From Apiospora phragmitis (Eukaryota > Ascomycota > Sordariomycetes > Amphisphaeriales > Apiosporaceae), in the NCBI GenBank assembly GCA_038363925.1, contig JAQQWL010000003.1:744001-808000 (forward strand): a stretch of DNA of 64,000 nt. The letters run 5' to 3'. The stretch's first letter is position 1. Each line of letters opens with the position of its first letter. Position numbers and translations under genes: made by a program. Positions 23,960 to 36,329 of this stretch are shown here, piece after piece. Below the pieces are notes generated by a model. It saw nothing but the letters and a program-made list of their open reading frames with translations, did no database searches and was not told the DNA's origin.

Positions 23960-25780
23960 TCAAGTCGGGAAGTGGAGGGTCTGTCCCGGAGGCATCTTGG
24001 TGTTCTGCCAGTTGACATCATTGGTGCGTTGCCCTGTTATTATTATGTTAGCTACCTCATTCAATCTCGGCTCTTCAATAGATCGATACAATGCGTCTGT
24101 ATGTAGAGGTAGGTGTTCTTCAGACGAGGGGAGAACCTGGTGATTGTGGATGGTGACGCATAGTCAATGAAGAAAAGGAAATGCAACAACATACCTTGTT
24201 GGACAAGCTGCATCTCCCGGACGCCGCACTGCAGCCCATTGCGGGCCTCGCGCTGGACGAGCTGCCAGTGGCCGCCCCGGGAGCCGTCTTCGTTGTTGAC
24301 CCAGACCTCCTCCATGAACGCCTCGCCCTCGCGCACGGCGCGGTGGGGATTGTGCGTGGGGAGGCGCAGGATAGGCGTCAGGATGCGCTGGGGCACGGAG
24401 AGGAGGCGCTCCCAGCGGCGGACCCACGCGAGCCACGCGAGCGTCTCCTGGGAGTACGCGACGCGCACGTACGGGTTCACGTACGTGCCCGGCAGCTGGT
24501 CCTCTTTGTTTTCCTGACCGAGCTGCTTACGCGCCGCCTCGGTCACGTCGGCCATGAACAGGCAGCACTCGCAGGCGTCGTAGAAGACCTCAGGCTCGTA
24601 GCGGAAGCGCACGGGGCTCGTCACGCGGGCCGGCCGGGCCGGGTCGAGGAGGTGGTGGCCGATATCGCGGAAGTTCGGGTCCGGCAGGGACGCGTTGCGG
24701 TGCTGGACGTAGCGGGCCTGCATGGCGACGATGCCGCCCCAGCAGGCGGTGACGGGGACGGCGTCGGCCTGGCGCAGGACGGCGGCGCGGGAGCGGCCCG
24801 CGCCGGCATTACTAAAGTACGGGAAGAGGGCAGGCCGTTGCTGAAGCCCTCGGCGTCGCGCTGGGCGTAGAGGTCGTAGAACAGCAGCGGGTTGGCGAAG
24901 TCGAGGCCGCAGGCCGAAGGTAGCGCGTCCGGCCGTCGGGCCCCGCGTTGGTGCTGAAGAGCAGCTGCGCCGCGTCGATCGGGTGGAAGGCGACGTCGTT
25001 GAGGAACAGGATCTTATCGTATTCCACCGCCACGCCGCCGCCGTCCGCCGTCTCGTCGAGCTGGTCGAGCGGCCGCAGCGGCCGGTTGCGCATCTCGGAC
25101 AGGTAGGCGAGCCGCTTGATGCGGTCCGTCCCGTCCGGCATCCGGATCGTCGGGAATTCGGACAGGGACACGTGCGGGTCGTACACGACCTTGTGGCGGC
25201 AACGCAGCTGGCTCTTCAGCCAGTTGAGCGCCTTCTCGCCCGCCTCCCCGCTGTCGTTCTCGTAGATACTCACGAAGACGTTATCTTCGCCGATCAGATG
25301 GATGAGCTCGAGCAGCGTCCTACCCCAAGATCCCGCGGCCAGATGACCGTCCTTGTCGTACAGACTGACACTTATAAAGACCTTCTCTTTGAATGGGTTG
25401 GCGCAACCAGGCTCGGCCGACGGACCATCGCATCGCGCGGCTAAGTCCCGGTAGTGCTTGGGCTGCCGGGTATACGACGGCGCAAAGATCGGGGTTCCGA
25501 CAAAAAGTATAAATATTATTAAGATAGCGTATTTCAGCACAGTAAACAGGGGGTGCCCAGGACGCCTCCTGAGTATGCGCCTGAAGCCCCGTTGTCTTGA
25601 TCTAATCCAGGTTTTCCAAGACTGGCCGCCTGCCGACGACAGCCGGTCCGCCCACGTGTCCTTCTCGACATCCTCGGCATAATCAAAGTCGCCGAGGGTC
25701 GTGGATGAGGCGGGCGAGAGGGCTTGTTCGGCCGGGTCGACGAAGGGCTGTCGCTCGCTTGAGAAGGCGGATTGTCGCAT
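23960..25780 (-). CDS. GT69 family (CAP59/CMT1-like) alpha-1,3-mannosyltransferase, two apparent deletions
   Basis: The start is MRQSAFSSERQPF (ATG complement 25780-25778). A type II membrane anchor, LFTVLKYAILIIFILFVGTPIF, follows a basic stretch at about residue 90. The luminal domain has VFISVSLYDKDGHLAAGSWG, DNVFVSIYENDSGE, FPTIRMPDGTDRIKRLAYLSEMRN, YDKILFLNDVAFHP and the CWGG segment, all typical of the CAP59 mannosyltransferase fold. The last exon (23960-24033, intron 24034-24194) ends NTKMPPGQTLHFPT. Two single-base deletions break the frame, near 24,918 (before ACGLDFANP) and near 24,831 (within GLPFFPYF). Corrected, it is about 553 aa. Related enzymes build mannose-containing surface polysaccharides in the Golgi. 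Confidence 0.85.
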
Positions 25781-26515
25781 CGTTCGTGGCAAAAAAAGGG
25801 GGGTTGTTTAATTATCGGGCCTACGCCCTAAGGTCACGAGCAAATAGTCTTGTCTCGTCCGCATCGGTCAAGTCGAAACAGAGGATATGCCGCGCTCGTA
25901 TATTCGGTTGGGGGTTTCGGAGCAGGCGGAGGCGAATTCGATCGATGGTGGTAGGGGCAGCGAAATAGGAGGTTGCCCCCCGATGTGTCTCGTTCCGTCC
26001 GATAGCAATCTCTGTGAAACCCGAAGGAGGGAAACGAGAAATTGGCTCGGCAAGAGGATATCAATCCAGCAGTCGCGTAACGTAGGGCCGAGACTATCGT
26101 CGCTGGAAGAGAAATCCTCCCAAGGCTTCCACCACACCACTTCCTGGGTTGTTTGGCGGCGAATCGCCCGTGTAGCCGAGCGTGAGCAGGCTGGGGCTTG
26201 GTTTGTCGCAACTTAACGATGCGACCCCTAACTATTCTCGTCTGGCGTAGCTGAGTCTCATGTAGCAAAGGAGCAATGAATTGGGCAGATGTCCCTCCAA
26301 GCAAGTTCGAATTGAAGTAGAAAACCCCCCCAACGTAAGACCCCCATCGGAGAAAGTGTAATCATCAAAGTGGTGGATCTCGGCCATATCCCAGCCGGGC
26401 GTTATTCGGGCTGGGGGGTTAACCTCAACGCCAAATATAGCACCCTGGTGGACTGCGAGGCTAGGCCGTCTCGAGGCTATCTTGCTCTATCAGCGCGACC
26501 CTTTTGGCTAGCTTT

Positions 26516-26532
26516 AGCGGGGTGGCCCCGCT
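26516..26532. other. Perfect GC-rich hairpin
   Basis: AGCGGGG and CCCCGCT pair perfectly over seven bases with a three-base loop. A CTTTTGGCTAGCTTT segment lies just upstream and tandem GAATGAATGAATG just downstream. The structure is stable enough to fold in RNA, but no family was identified. Confidence 0.5.
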
Positions 26533-29124
26533 GAAGAATGAATGAATGGACCCGTCTTAGACTTTGGTTTTTACAAACGGACATGACATATTACATATTC
26601 AGCTTCCATAATGTCTGGAAGCACCTCAAATATCCTCAGTCCCAGCACTTTTTGGGCTGGCAAGTATCCGAATTCGAAGAAATTAAGATGATATAATTGT
26701 GCTTATGTCAGAAGTTCTGATCGGCGCGCGCTTGGAGGCTAGGCTGGGCTAGACGTGAGAATGCAGGAACCGCGTGATACAGTAAGTGCTTGCATATGGC
26801 GTCCGTAAGTAACCTGACACTTCCTTCCCCCTACGCAAAAAGTCGATCAGCTCGTGCTCGTACCACATTCTATATAAACAATTAATACCTTTCCCGATAT
26901 CATATATATACTTAGTTTCGGTATTGCATACGTTGTCACTCGCCTTCGCCCCCGTACTCACATCAGCTGGCCCCTTATTGTGAACAAGGTTGATGTCACC
27001 TGTCTGCCTGACCTTGTCTTAGTCGCTATCCGCTGCGCTGGGAGTAGAGGGGAGGCGTATGTAAGTCATTACTAGGTAAGACAGGGTCCGAAGATGAAGC
27101 TGATTTTCTATTGTACGCGCTTTCCATCTCCTACAAAAGACCGGATGGTTCTTGTTTCACACTCCACATGGACCGAGCCCCATTGATTGATGATTGATCC
27201 ACCCGGAATTGTTTATCTATTTGCGGATGCCCTTCCTTGTGCCACGACCCCGATGATACGGCGGTCATACGGACATGGGGCTATCGGCTACTACTCGGCA
27301 AGCTCCTCGGCTGCACCATGATGCCTGCCAGACCCCATCCATGGGTGTCGCTGCTTGTCATACTACGATACCACAATGGTCTCCCAGTCAGCAAAATATG
27401 CCCCGTCCATAGGTACTCATACAATCTCGAGCGGGGCGGAGCCAGCTCCCGCTCCTGTTCGGACTTGGGAGGGACTAACCCGGCCGATGATAGAGACTCG
27501 AAGCAATCAATACCCTCCCTCTACAATGGGCTTGGCCATCGACTTGGTAACGTTACAAAGTTGATCACTAACGGTCAAAATGCAACCCATCATGCTAGCA
27601 TCTGCCCAGACTGTGGGGTTAGATAAACCTGACAGCCTGGATTAGGGAGCAGTGTGATGGATTTGCTGGGGTGCAGCGTCATGGTGGTGAGATTGGCCAG
27701 GGCGAGAGATGACTAGTCCAACCATGGCACGCGATAACCACTCCCTTTCGCACATACTTCCGGAAGCAGAAGCAGGGCCCGACCCGCTAATCTCCCCGGT
27801 ACTCTATCTGATTCTTTGATAGCTTCCCTCGGCACCGCAACCCTCAAGCCTAATGCTTCCTTCAGGTGGCCCCTGATCCTCATGAACGCCATTTTTCCTT
27901 GGCTGGGAAACAGCCGAACTCCTACGCCGATCAAAAGCTAAAATCCCTGCACCCCTGACAAATGACAAGACAGCATGTTCAATGTTACTATAAACATGTG
28001 GCTCATTGCTATTTATATGCAAGCTGCGCCGTTGAGTAGGGCATCCTGGTTAAATAACACGCCGTACCGAGGCAAAGCTGCATTTTGGGTTCTTCCTTGG
28101 CATCTGCCATCAGTATGCCTGTCTTAAACTTGCCGTCACGGGTAGTTCGCCCATGCAAGCCGTGACGAGCCCAACATGACTTGCAGCAAGGGTCGTCATT
28201 CGCTGAGAAGCTTCGAAGATCGGGTTGCCTAATCGCGCAATTGAGATGAGGATGTGACCCTGCGATAAGACGACCGTCCTCTCGAGAGCAGTATTCCCCG
28301 AATCACGGCAGGATGATTCGGCGCTTCTATGGCTGAGGCGCATTAGCCCCCCGGCCCCCTTGCCTCCATGTTCCTGTATACAGGAGGACTGGGATGGACT
28401 CTGGTCAAGAGCATACCAAGACAACCCAGATCAGATCGGTCGGCTAATCAGAAACACCCTGTCCGCTCCACCTTCCTGTTGCGGCATAAGACTTAGACCT
28501 CTTGTCACTTTCCTAGGGTCCCCAAATGCCATGTTACCCCTGATTGACAACACCCATCATTTGACTGTGTGCTTCCACACCTGCTGACGATTTCACACGA
28601 CCTGGTCGTCTCTCGAGCCGCAAGGCTCCAGGGTCGACATATGTGGCAACGTTGCCGTCCATTTGGGCGAGGATTATCTGTCTGTCTTGCAGGTGTGCAG
28701 TAGTCCGGGGGTCACCGGTTTCTGTTCGCCTCTTCAACTCCCATTCGGAGATTGCTAATCCCGGAAAAGGAACCCCTCAAGAAGGATTGGACACTTGGAC
28801 AGCTTGCAGCTTTCTCATGTTGTTGTTACATCTGGCACACCCGGCCTGCTTTTTCCGCTTCCTTCCTCACGAAGTAGCTGGGTAAGAGGCACTCACGTTA
28901 CCAGTCGCTGGGGAACGATGGGCTTAGACAGTAGAAGGTGTGGGTCAAGTTAGCCCTCAACGGCCCCCTTTCTTCACCCTTCTTCACCCACCGGCTGGCT
29001 GACATGGGGTACCGACTAAGAGACATAGCATATGCAGCTCGATGGCAGCTTGTCTCTCGATACGTGTTGTCACTTACCGGGAAAGGGCAAACGGGGACAT
29101 TCCATGTGTCTGACCTCCCTGCAG

Positions 29125-29130
29125 TATAAA
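29125..29130 (+). promoter_or_regulatory. Likely TATA box of the chitinase gene
   Basis: A TATAAA hexamer followed by GGGG lies about 175 bases upstream of the chitinase ATG, within a normal distance for a fungal TATA box with a short leader. The AAGGGG overlap could also serve a stress-response-type zinc finger; that is only a motif match. Confidence 0.45.
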
Positions 29131-29305
29131 GGGGTCCTACCCGTCCGTCGTTCTTCTGGAATCCTCACCTCGGCACGCCAACTGTAAGCTCCTATAGTCA
29201 GACATCTGACGTCGACTTCTTGTCTGCTCCTTTCTTACATTGTGCTTTTCTGGCATATATACCACGATCACTCCTTTCGTGTGCTATTCACAGATTATAG
29301 CCAAA

Positions 29306-30822
<1,517 letters not shown>

Positions 30823-31887
30823 GGCAACGGGCTTCTCTTCTGTTCCTCTTGATTTTCTAACATTCGTGTTCGGCTTGGGGGGGGGGGGGGGCGGTTTGTT
30901 AGATATATATATCTCATGGCAGGGAATTTTCGCTTCTTATACCTCGTCGGGGTTCAACCCTCAAAAGTTGGATTTTTATGGCATTTTACTTTATGATTAT
31001 ACGAGAAAGGGGGGCCATTGGGGAGTATCTGGATTATGATTTTACAGACGATGGGATGTCTTTGTCAATAGTTTGCATGCCTGGAATATCAGGGGTTTGT
31101 GCATCTTGCCTAAACTTCATGTTTATACTTACATAAGTTTACAATATTTACCATGCATCAGGTTCCTATATACATGCAGTAGTAATGCCTTTCGCTGTAG
31201 AAGCGAGTCATGGTTACGATTCTAGAGTCTGCCTTTGATGGATTGGTAGCTTGAAGAACATGTCTCGCTTTTGCTTCCCCTGAAAGCGGTAATGTCTCAC
31301 CAAGAAATGCCCGTACACGCTACACACATGCTGGATGGATTACAGCCCGCCTCCAGCTAATAATTTGGAGCTTTCCCGTGTGCTGGGACACTCCCTAATG
31401 CAATATTAAGGCTCGGGTCAGCCCTTTGACCCTTTGAATTTACCCCTGGCCTTTACTTAGTTCCCAAGGTTGATCCACTGAGCCCTAGGACCCGAGATAT
31501 AAATCACGGACCTTTTTGGCGTTCATGTTACACATCTGAAGGAAGATGTTTCTTGGGAGCGTACTCAGAGACTTCGATGCTGTAGGCGTCAACAATGTCG
31601 AGAAGTATACCAGGGTATATTGCACAATCCAATAACCAAAGTGCCTAAGACAGAGAGTCAGTGACAAAGATATAAGATTACATTCAGCGGATGTTCGTCC
31701 TTAGGCTCCTATATTCCCAGTTGGTGAGATGTTCCTATTATCCTGCGATTCAGTCAACCATATGAAGTGGTATAAATGTAGCTGGCATGCCAACTCACCG
31801 TGGACACATCAAAAACCACTTGACGACCATCCTTTCCAAATCCCCCTTTTCTATTGAACAAGGAATATCTCTGTTTACAAAAAGACC
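30823..31887. other. Intergenic region
   Basis: The 3' flank of the chitinase has a run of twelve G residues near 30,880 and an alternating TA stretch just after. Nothing coding is recognised before the next gene, whose leader starts near 31,780. Confidence 0.5.
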
Positions 31888-32547
31888 ATGCATTTCACCG
31901 CATCCTTCCTTGCTTCTGCCATCCTCCCGCTGTCCCTGGCTGGAACAACACCCGTGGGGTACGTCGCGGAGCTGGGCCTCTACGAGGCCATCCTCGCCTA
32001 CATCCTGGACACCAAGGACTACGCCCGGCTCGGCGAGTCCATGACCCAGGACGTCGTGTACGACAGCCGCCCGCTGGGCCTGGACTACGGCGGCCTCTCC
32101 GAGGGGCTGCAGCAGATTACCGACAACGTTCGTGCGGCCTTCGGGGACGCGGACGTTGCGCATCACGTGTCCAATGCCATCATCGTGCCGCACGAGGACG
32201 GGAAAGCGGCGAATGTGACTACCTAGTGAGTCTTTTTATTCCCTTCTTCTTCTTCTTCTTTCCCATCACATTCTCTCTTGGCCCCCTCTCCAGGTTTATC
32301 ATAAATATATCGAAGCAGAAATCGACAGAAGTGTAGAGAGACAGAGTTAACCAAAGACATTGCCACAAACAGTATCGTCTGGTCGCGCTGGGACGCTGCG
32401 GCACTCCACGACGTAAAGAAGACGTTCCGTATCTACGAACGGTGCGACGAATACTTCGTCGTCGACAGTGCCGACGGCAACTGGAAGCTGAAGTACAGTC
32501 TGGTTTCGAACTTGGCACCAAAGGTGGAGCAACCCTACTTCGGATGA
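31888..32547 (+). CDS. Secreted SnoaL-like (NTF2-fold) protein
   Basis: Exons 31888-32225 and 32373-32547 join in phase to 170 aa. Residues 1-18 (MHFTASFLASAILPLSLAG) form a signal peptide. The remainder fits a SnoaL-like NTF2 fold: an N-terminal helix pair with YILDTKDYARLGESMTQDVVYD, a GLSEGLQQITDNVRAAF helix, a DVAHHVSNAIIV strand with the family His, then VTTYIVWSRWDA, YERCDEYFVV and NWKLKYSLVSN. Members range from cyclases and dehydratases to non-catalytic ligand binders. No catalytic assignment is possible. The secretion signal is unusual for the family but common in fungal versions. Confidence 0.78.
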
Positions 32548-33313
32548 GAGGGATGATAGGCTTGTCGCGGGAGGCAGATCACAAGTCAAGGCTCTTTCTT
32601 CCCAAGCCCAATGAACATAAAAATGGTGTGCTATAGGCGGTTTTCATAAGTGATTTTGATATAAGTACATGTAATCATAATACCAAACAGCGGTTAAGTA
32701 CCCAAAGTAAACACAGCCCTACAAGTCGTGCTCGCCTCGAACAGTTAGTGATGGCGTTGAATTAAGCTTGGGCTTGGTTGGCAAGGGTGGACAACATCCC
32801 AAGTAACCCGTCCAATGTAGTAGCAATGACAAGAAATTGGGAGATTAGGTACTCGAGCCAACTTATTTATTCCCACATCGTGTTACTGAGAAATGCAATG
32901 GACTGCGCAGCAAATCTAAAGAAAACTCTTTTAGATCAAGAAGCTACGGACCTGTTATGATGATGCATCTGCATATTGCATCTGCGAATATATGCGACAT
33001 GCTACCTTTTTGGAAGCGTCACGGGTGGCAGTTTAACAGACTCAAGCATGCCCCTGGCACCTGGGCTTTGTCGTCGTCAATTGAGAGTTGATCAATTGAC
33101 TGAGGGGACCATCCCTGAACCGAACCCCCGGCACGCCACATTCACCCCACACAGCGTGGCTGCTAAAGCCAGCTGGCCAGGGCAGGGGAGCTGGGGCGTT
33201 AGCTGTCCGGGCGGGAGCTTCTCCTCTGATATGTGTTTCGTGTTCAGTTCACTTACCACCAGTTCACTCTTCTGTTCAAGGAAAGGGTTCTGTCCCCAAC
33301 AACAACAGCAAAC
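32548..33313. other. Intergenic region
   Basis: This is the 3' flank of the SnoaL-like gene and the leader of the glucosidase II beta gene. Only short frames occur and no motifs were recognised. Confidence 0.5.
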
Positions 33314-35194
33314 ATGCGGCAATCACGGGCATTAGTGCTATTGGGCTCAGCTGCTGCCCACAGTGGCCTCGTGGCTGCTGGTTCATTACCACGAGGTGTC
33401 GGCCCTGAATGTACGTCATCCTCCAATTCCTGCCCGTCTTCCCCCAAGTGCCCAAAGTTGCTGGGGTAGCTTGGTACTCCTTGGGAAGATTGCAACTTTC
33501 CACGTTTTGATAGATATGGCAAACACTGACCAACCAATTGTGCTACAGTTGTCAAGTTCTACGAGCTCAAGGACACTTTCACCTGTATCGGCCATCCGTC
33601 CGTTTCCATCCCCGCATCCAAAGTAAACGACAACAGCTGCGACTGCCCTGATGGCTCCGACGAGCCTGGCACTGCAGCATGTGCCTACCTGGACCCTCTC
33701 TCACCTCTTCAGCCATTGCCTGCCGCCTTCTCCGGCACCACCAATGCCAGCAACGCACTGCCCGGTTTCTGGTGTGCCAACGAAGGCCACATTGGCGCCT
33801 ATGTCCCATTCATGTACGTGAATGACGGCGTTTGCGATTACCAACTGTGCTGTGATGGTAGCGAGGAGTACCGTGGTATCGGTGGTGTCAAGTGCGAGAA
33901 CGGGTGTGCCGCTATCGGAAAGGAATGGCGAAGGGTCGAGAAGGAGCGCAAGGAGAACTTGGAACGGGCCAACAAGAAGCGCCGCACCATGGCCAAGGAA
34001 TCTAGAGAGCTCCGACGCCGGGTAGAGGCTAAGATCGACACCCTGCAAGAAGAGATCAAGGGCCTCGAGTCCAAGCGTGACGAGCTCAAGCAGAAGTACG
34101 ACGAAGTTGAACGATCGGAGCGCGGCAAGGTTGTCAAGACCGAAGGAACCGGCAAGCTGGGTGTTTTGGTTGGCCTGGCTCGTAACCGCGTCAATGAACT
34201 CAGAGATGCTCTCCGGGTCGTCATCTGGCAGCGAGACGATCTCAAGAGAAAGGTTGAAGAGCTACAAGGTATCTTGTCCGCATTCAAGGAAGAGTACAAC
34301 CCCAACTTCAACGATGAGGGTGTCAAGAAGGCCGTACGTGCATATGAGGACTATGCTGCCAAGCTTGGCGAGACTCCGGCCGAAACCCTCCATGAAGATG
34401 ACATCCAGGAAGTGCTGAAGGAAGATACCGACTCCAACGGCATCAACTGGAAGGAGTACGAGGATGGCGAGATGACCGATACAGATATCAGTAAGCTGCG
34501 AGTCTTCTTCTGGTGGCACATTCTGAGTTACTAACAACTCCTAGTCTACAGCTTGGAGGCTTACCTCCCCGGCCCTGTCCGCGATTTCGTTCACGAGAAG
34601 CTAAACTTTGTCCGTATCTGGATGATCGAGAACGGTATTCTTGCTGATAACCCGACAAGCTCTGGAGAGTCTCGCCTCGTTATTGCCGCTCGCGAGGCCT
34701 ACCAGGCAGTTGAGGGTGATATCAATACCAAGGAACGTGATCTGTCCAGCCAGCAGGAGGATCTCCAGAAAGATTACGGCGCCGACGATATTTTCCGCTA
34801 CCTCAAGGACAAGTGTGTGTCTACTGACTCCGGAGAGTACACATACGAGCTTTGCTGGTTGTCTCGCACCTCCCAGAAGTCCAAGAAGGGTGGCGGCCAC
34901 ACTACTATGGGCAACTTCGATCGTGTCGACTGGGAAGAAAGCGACGAAGAGGAACGTCATGATGGCAAGGGTCTGGGCCGAGGTAAACGCATGGTGATGC
35001 GGTACGAGAACGGGCAGGGCTGCTGGAACGGCCCGAACCGCCGAACCGATGTTTGGCTGGGATGTGCCGAGACCGAAGAGCTTTGGCGGATTGCTGAGCA
35101 GGAAAAGTGCGTTTACCGCATGGAGGTCGGTACCCCTGCTGCTTGCGAGGAAGCTGTGGAGCCCGGTAACGTAAGGGAGAAGGATGAGTTGTGA
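33314..35194 (+). CDS. Glucosidase II beta subunit (PRKCSH-like), ER lumen
   Basis: Three exons, 33314-33410, 33549-34490 and 34545-35194, give 562 aa in phase. A signal peptide is followed by GVGPEFVKFYELKDTFTCIG and two LDL-receptor class A-like modules (NDNSCDCPDGSDEPGT and NDGVCDYQLCCDGSEEY) that bind calcium and hold the N-terminal domain. A long charged coiled coil spans about residues 150-265. The C-terminal mannose-6-phosphate-receptor homology domain includes YTYELCWLSRTSQKS, GCWNGPNRRTDVWLGC and EKCVYRMEVGTPAAC. The protein ends in KDEL, an ER-retrieval signal; yeast and many fungi prefer HDEL. The subunit retains and guides the catalytic alpha chain, which trims the inner glucoses of N-glycans on nascent glycoproteins. 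Confidence 0.95.
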
Positions 35195-35435
35195 ACTTAC
35201 ACGCGGTGATGCTACCTACACAATTATTACCTACACTGAATAGACAGTGGATAGACGACGGATGATGACTTAAGCGAGGGATGACAAAATCTGTTTTTAG
35301 CCTATTGAATCAAATTCTAAAAGCCTGATAGGATAATATTGAAATCATGCGTCGTGGTATCATTGATCATTATTTATTATACAAGTGATTAGTGTAGCAG
35401 CAACCTGGCTTTTTGAATTCTAATGCCTCGTTGCA

Positions 35436-36329
35436 TCACCTCACCTTCTCGCTTTGCCTGTGACTTTCTGCAATCTTCCGCCGCTTCGTGCTCTCCTCTT
35501 GCTCCGCTAACACTCTTGCAGTGAGCGAGGCCGTCATGGAGTTGTTGATACGGCTTTCGATACCCGTCTCCTTCTCCTTTTTCCCTTTCTTGGTGCCATT
35601 CTCCTTCTCGCCATTCACGGCATCCTCAGCCTTGCGTTTCTTCTTGCCGCCGCTCTTATCCTTCTTGAGGTTATGCGCCAGACCCTTCGACTTGAGATCT
35701 TCCATCCTCGTCCTCAGTTTCTCCAGCTCGGCATCTGATGTAGGCAGAATTGGAATCACGTTGCTTTCTTCAAATGGCTCACTGCATTCTGGACAGTGTT
35801 GTTGCTGCTCCCTTTCTTTCTTTGCCTCCTCGCTGTTACTGCTGCTCTTGCCGTTGCCTTCCGTCGTCTGCAGCTCCTTCATGGCGGCCTCGGCGAAAAC
35901 GTGACCGCAGGGAACAATGTACACGGCCTTTGTCCCGGCGCCCCCGAGCTCCTTGAGACTGACGGGGCACGCGCGGAACTCGCGCCCCTTCTCGTCCTTG
36001 CGCACCGTGAAGCGCAGCTTCACGACGTCCTTGACACCCTTGATGTCAATCTTGCGGAACGCCTCCTCCTGCGCCTCGGGCAGGGCGGCGTCGTCCGAGG
36101 GCAGGAGGCACTGCAGGATCGACTCGTAGTTGTACAGGATGCCGCGCCAGTCCGACACGACCATGTCTTTGCGGTTCAGGTCGAGCGGCTGCGAGGAGAG
36201 GGGGCACATCGTCCAGGCGTGCGTCAGGGACTCGTGGAGCGTCTCTTTGAGTTCGGCCGCGGATGGGAGGCGGGCGGCGTTCTTGACGAGCTCGCGGCGC
36301 TTGGGGATCGAGCCGCCATCGTTGCCCAT
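35436..36329 (-). CDS. RTF2: RTF2 family replication termination factor
   Basis: A single exon of 297 aa; the preferred start MGNDGGSIPKRRELV is the ATG at complement 36329-36327. The frame is open further upstream but lacks conservation-like sequence. Conserved segments: WTMCPLSSQPLDL, VVSDWRGILYNYESILQCLL, and the degenerate RING-like C2HC2 finger with RACPVSLKELGG, VYIVPCGHVFAEAAMKEL and HCPECSEPFEESNVIPILP. The tail is Lys/Glu-rich with a KKKRK nuclear signal. In fission yeast Rtf2 stabilises paused replication forks at barrier sites and interacts with PCNA and the SUMO pathway; in other eukaryotes it also affects splicing. The gene is intact, convergent with the glucosidase gene and divergent from TOR. 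Confidence 0.93.
   Translation of the reverse strand: MGNDGGSIPKRRELVKNAARLPSAAELKETLHESLTHAWTMCPLSSQPLDLNRKDMVVSDWRGILYNYESILQCLLPSDDAALPEAQEEAFRKIDIKGVKDVVKLRFTVRKDEKGREFRACPVSLKELGGAGTKAVYIVPCGHVFAEAAMKELQTTEGNGKSSSNSEEAKKEREQQQHCPECSEPFEESNVIPILPTSDAELEKLRTRMEDLKSKGLAHNLKKDKSGGKKKRKAEDAVNGEKENGTKKGKKEKETGIESRINNSMTASLTARVLAEQEESTKRRKIAESHRQSEKVR

Larger units (their letters stand above)
25781..29305. other. 3.5-kb non-coding region between GT69 and the chitinase
   Basis: This holds the divergent promoters of the GT69 gene (left) and the chitinase (right). The longest frames (25,834-26,304 minus, 27,237-27,626 plus, 28,110-28,424 minus) have no motif or spliceable partner. A short GC hairpin lies at 26,516-26,532. 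No tRNA or 5S rRNA is recognised. Confidence 0.5.

Noticed and set aside
25834..26304. A 156-codon minus-strand frame upstream of the GT69 gene
   Set aside because: It overlaps the expected leader of GT69 and has no family features.
26504..26532. Possible U2 snRNA start (CCTTTTGGCTA)
   Set aside because: Only about ten bases match. The following branch-site-pairing region of U2 is absent and a different hairpin follows.
28110..28424. A 104-codon minus-strand frame in the gene-poor region before the chitinase
   Set aside because: No motif, and it overlaps other chance frames on the plus strand.
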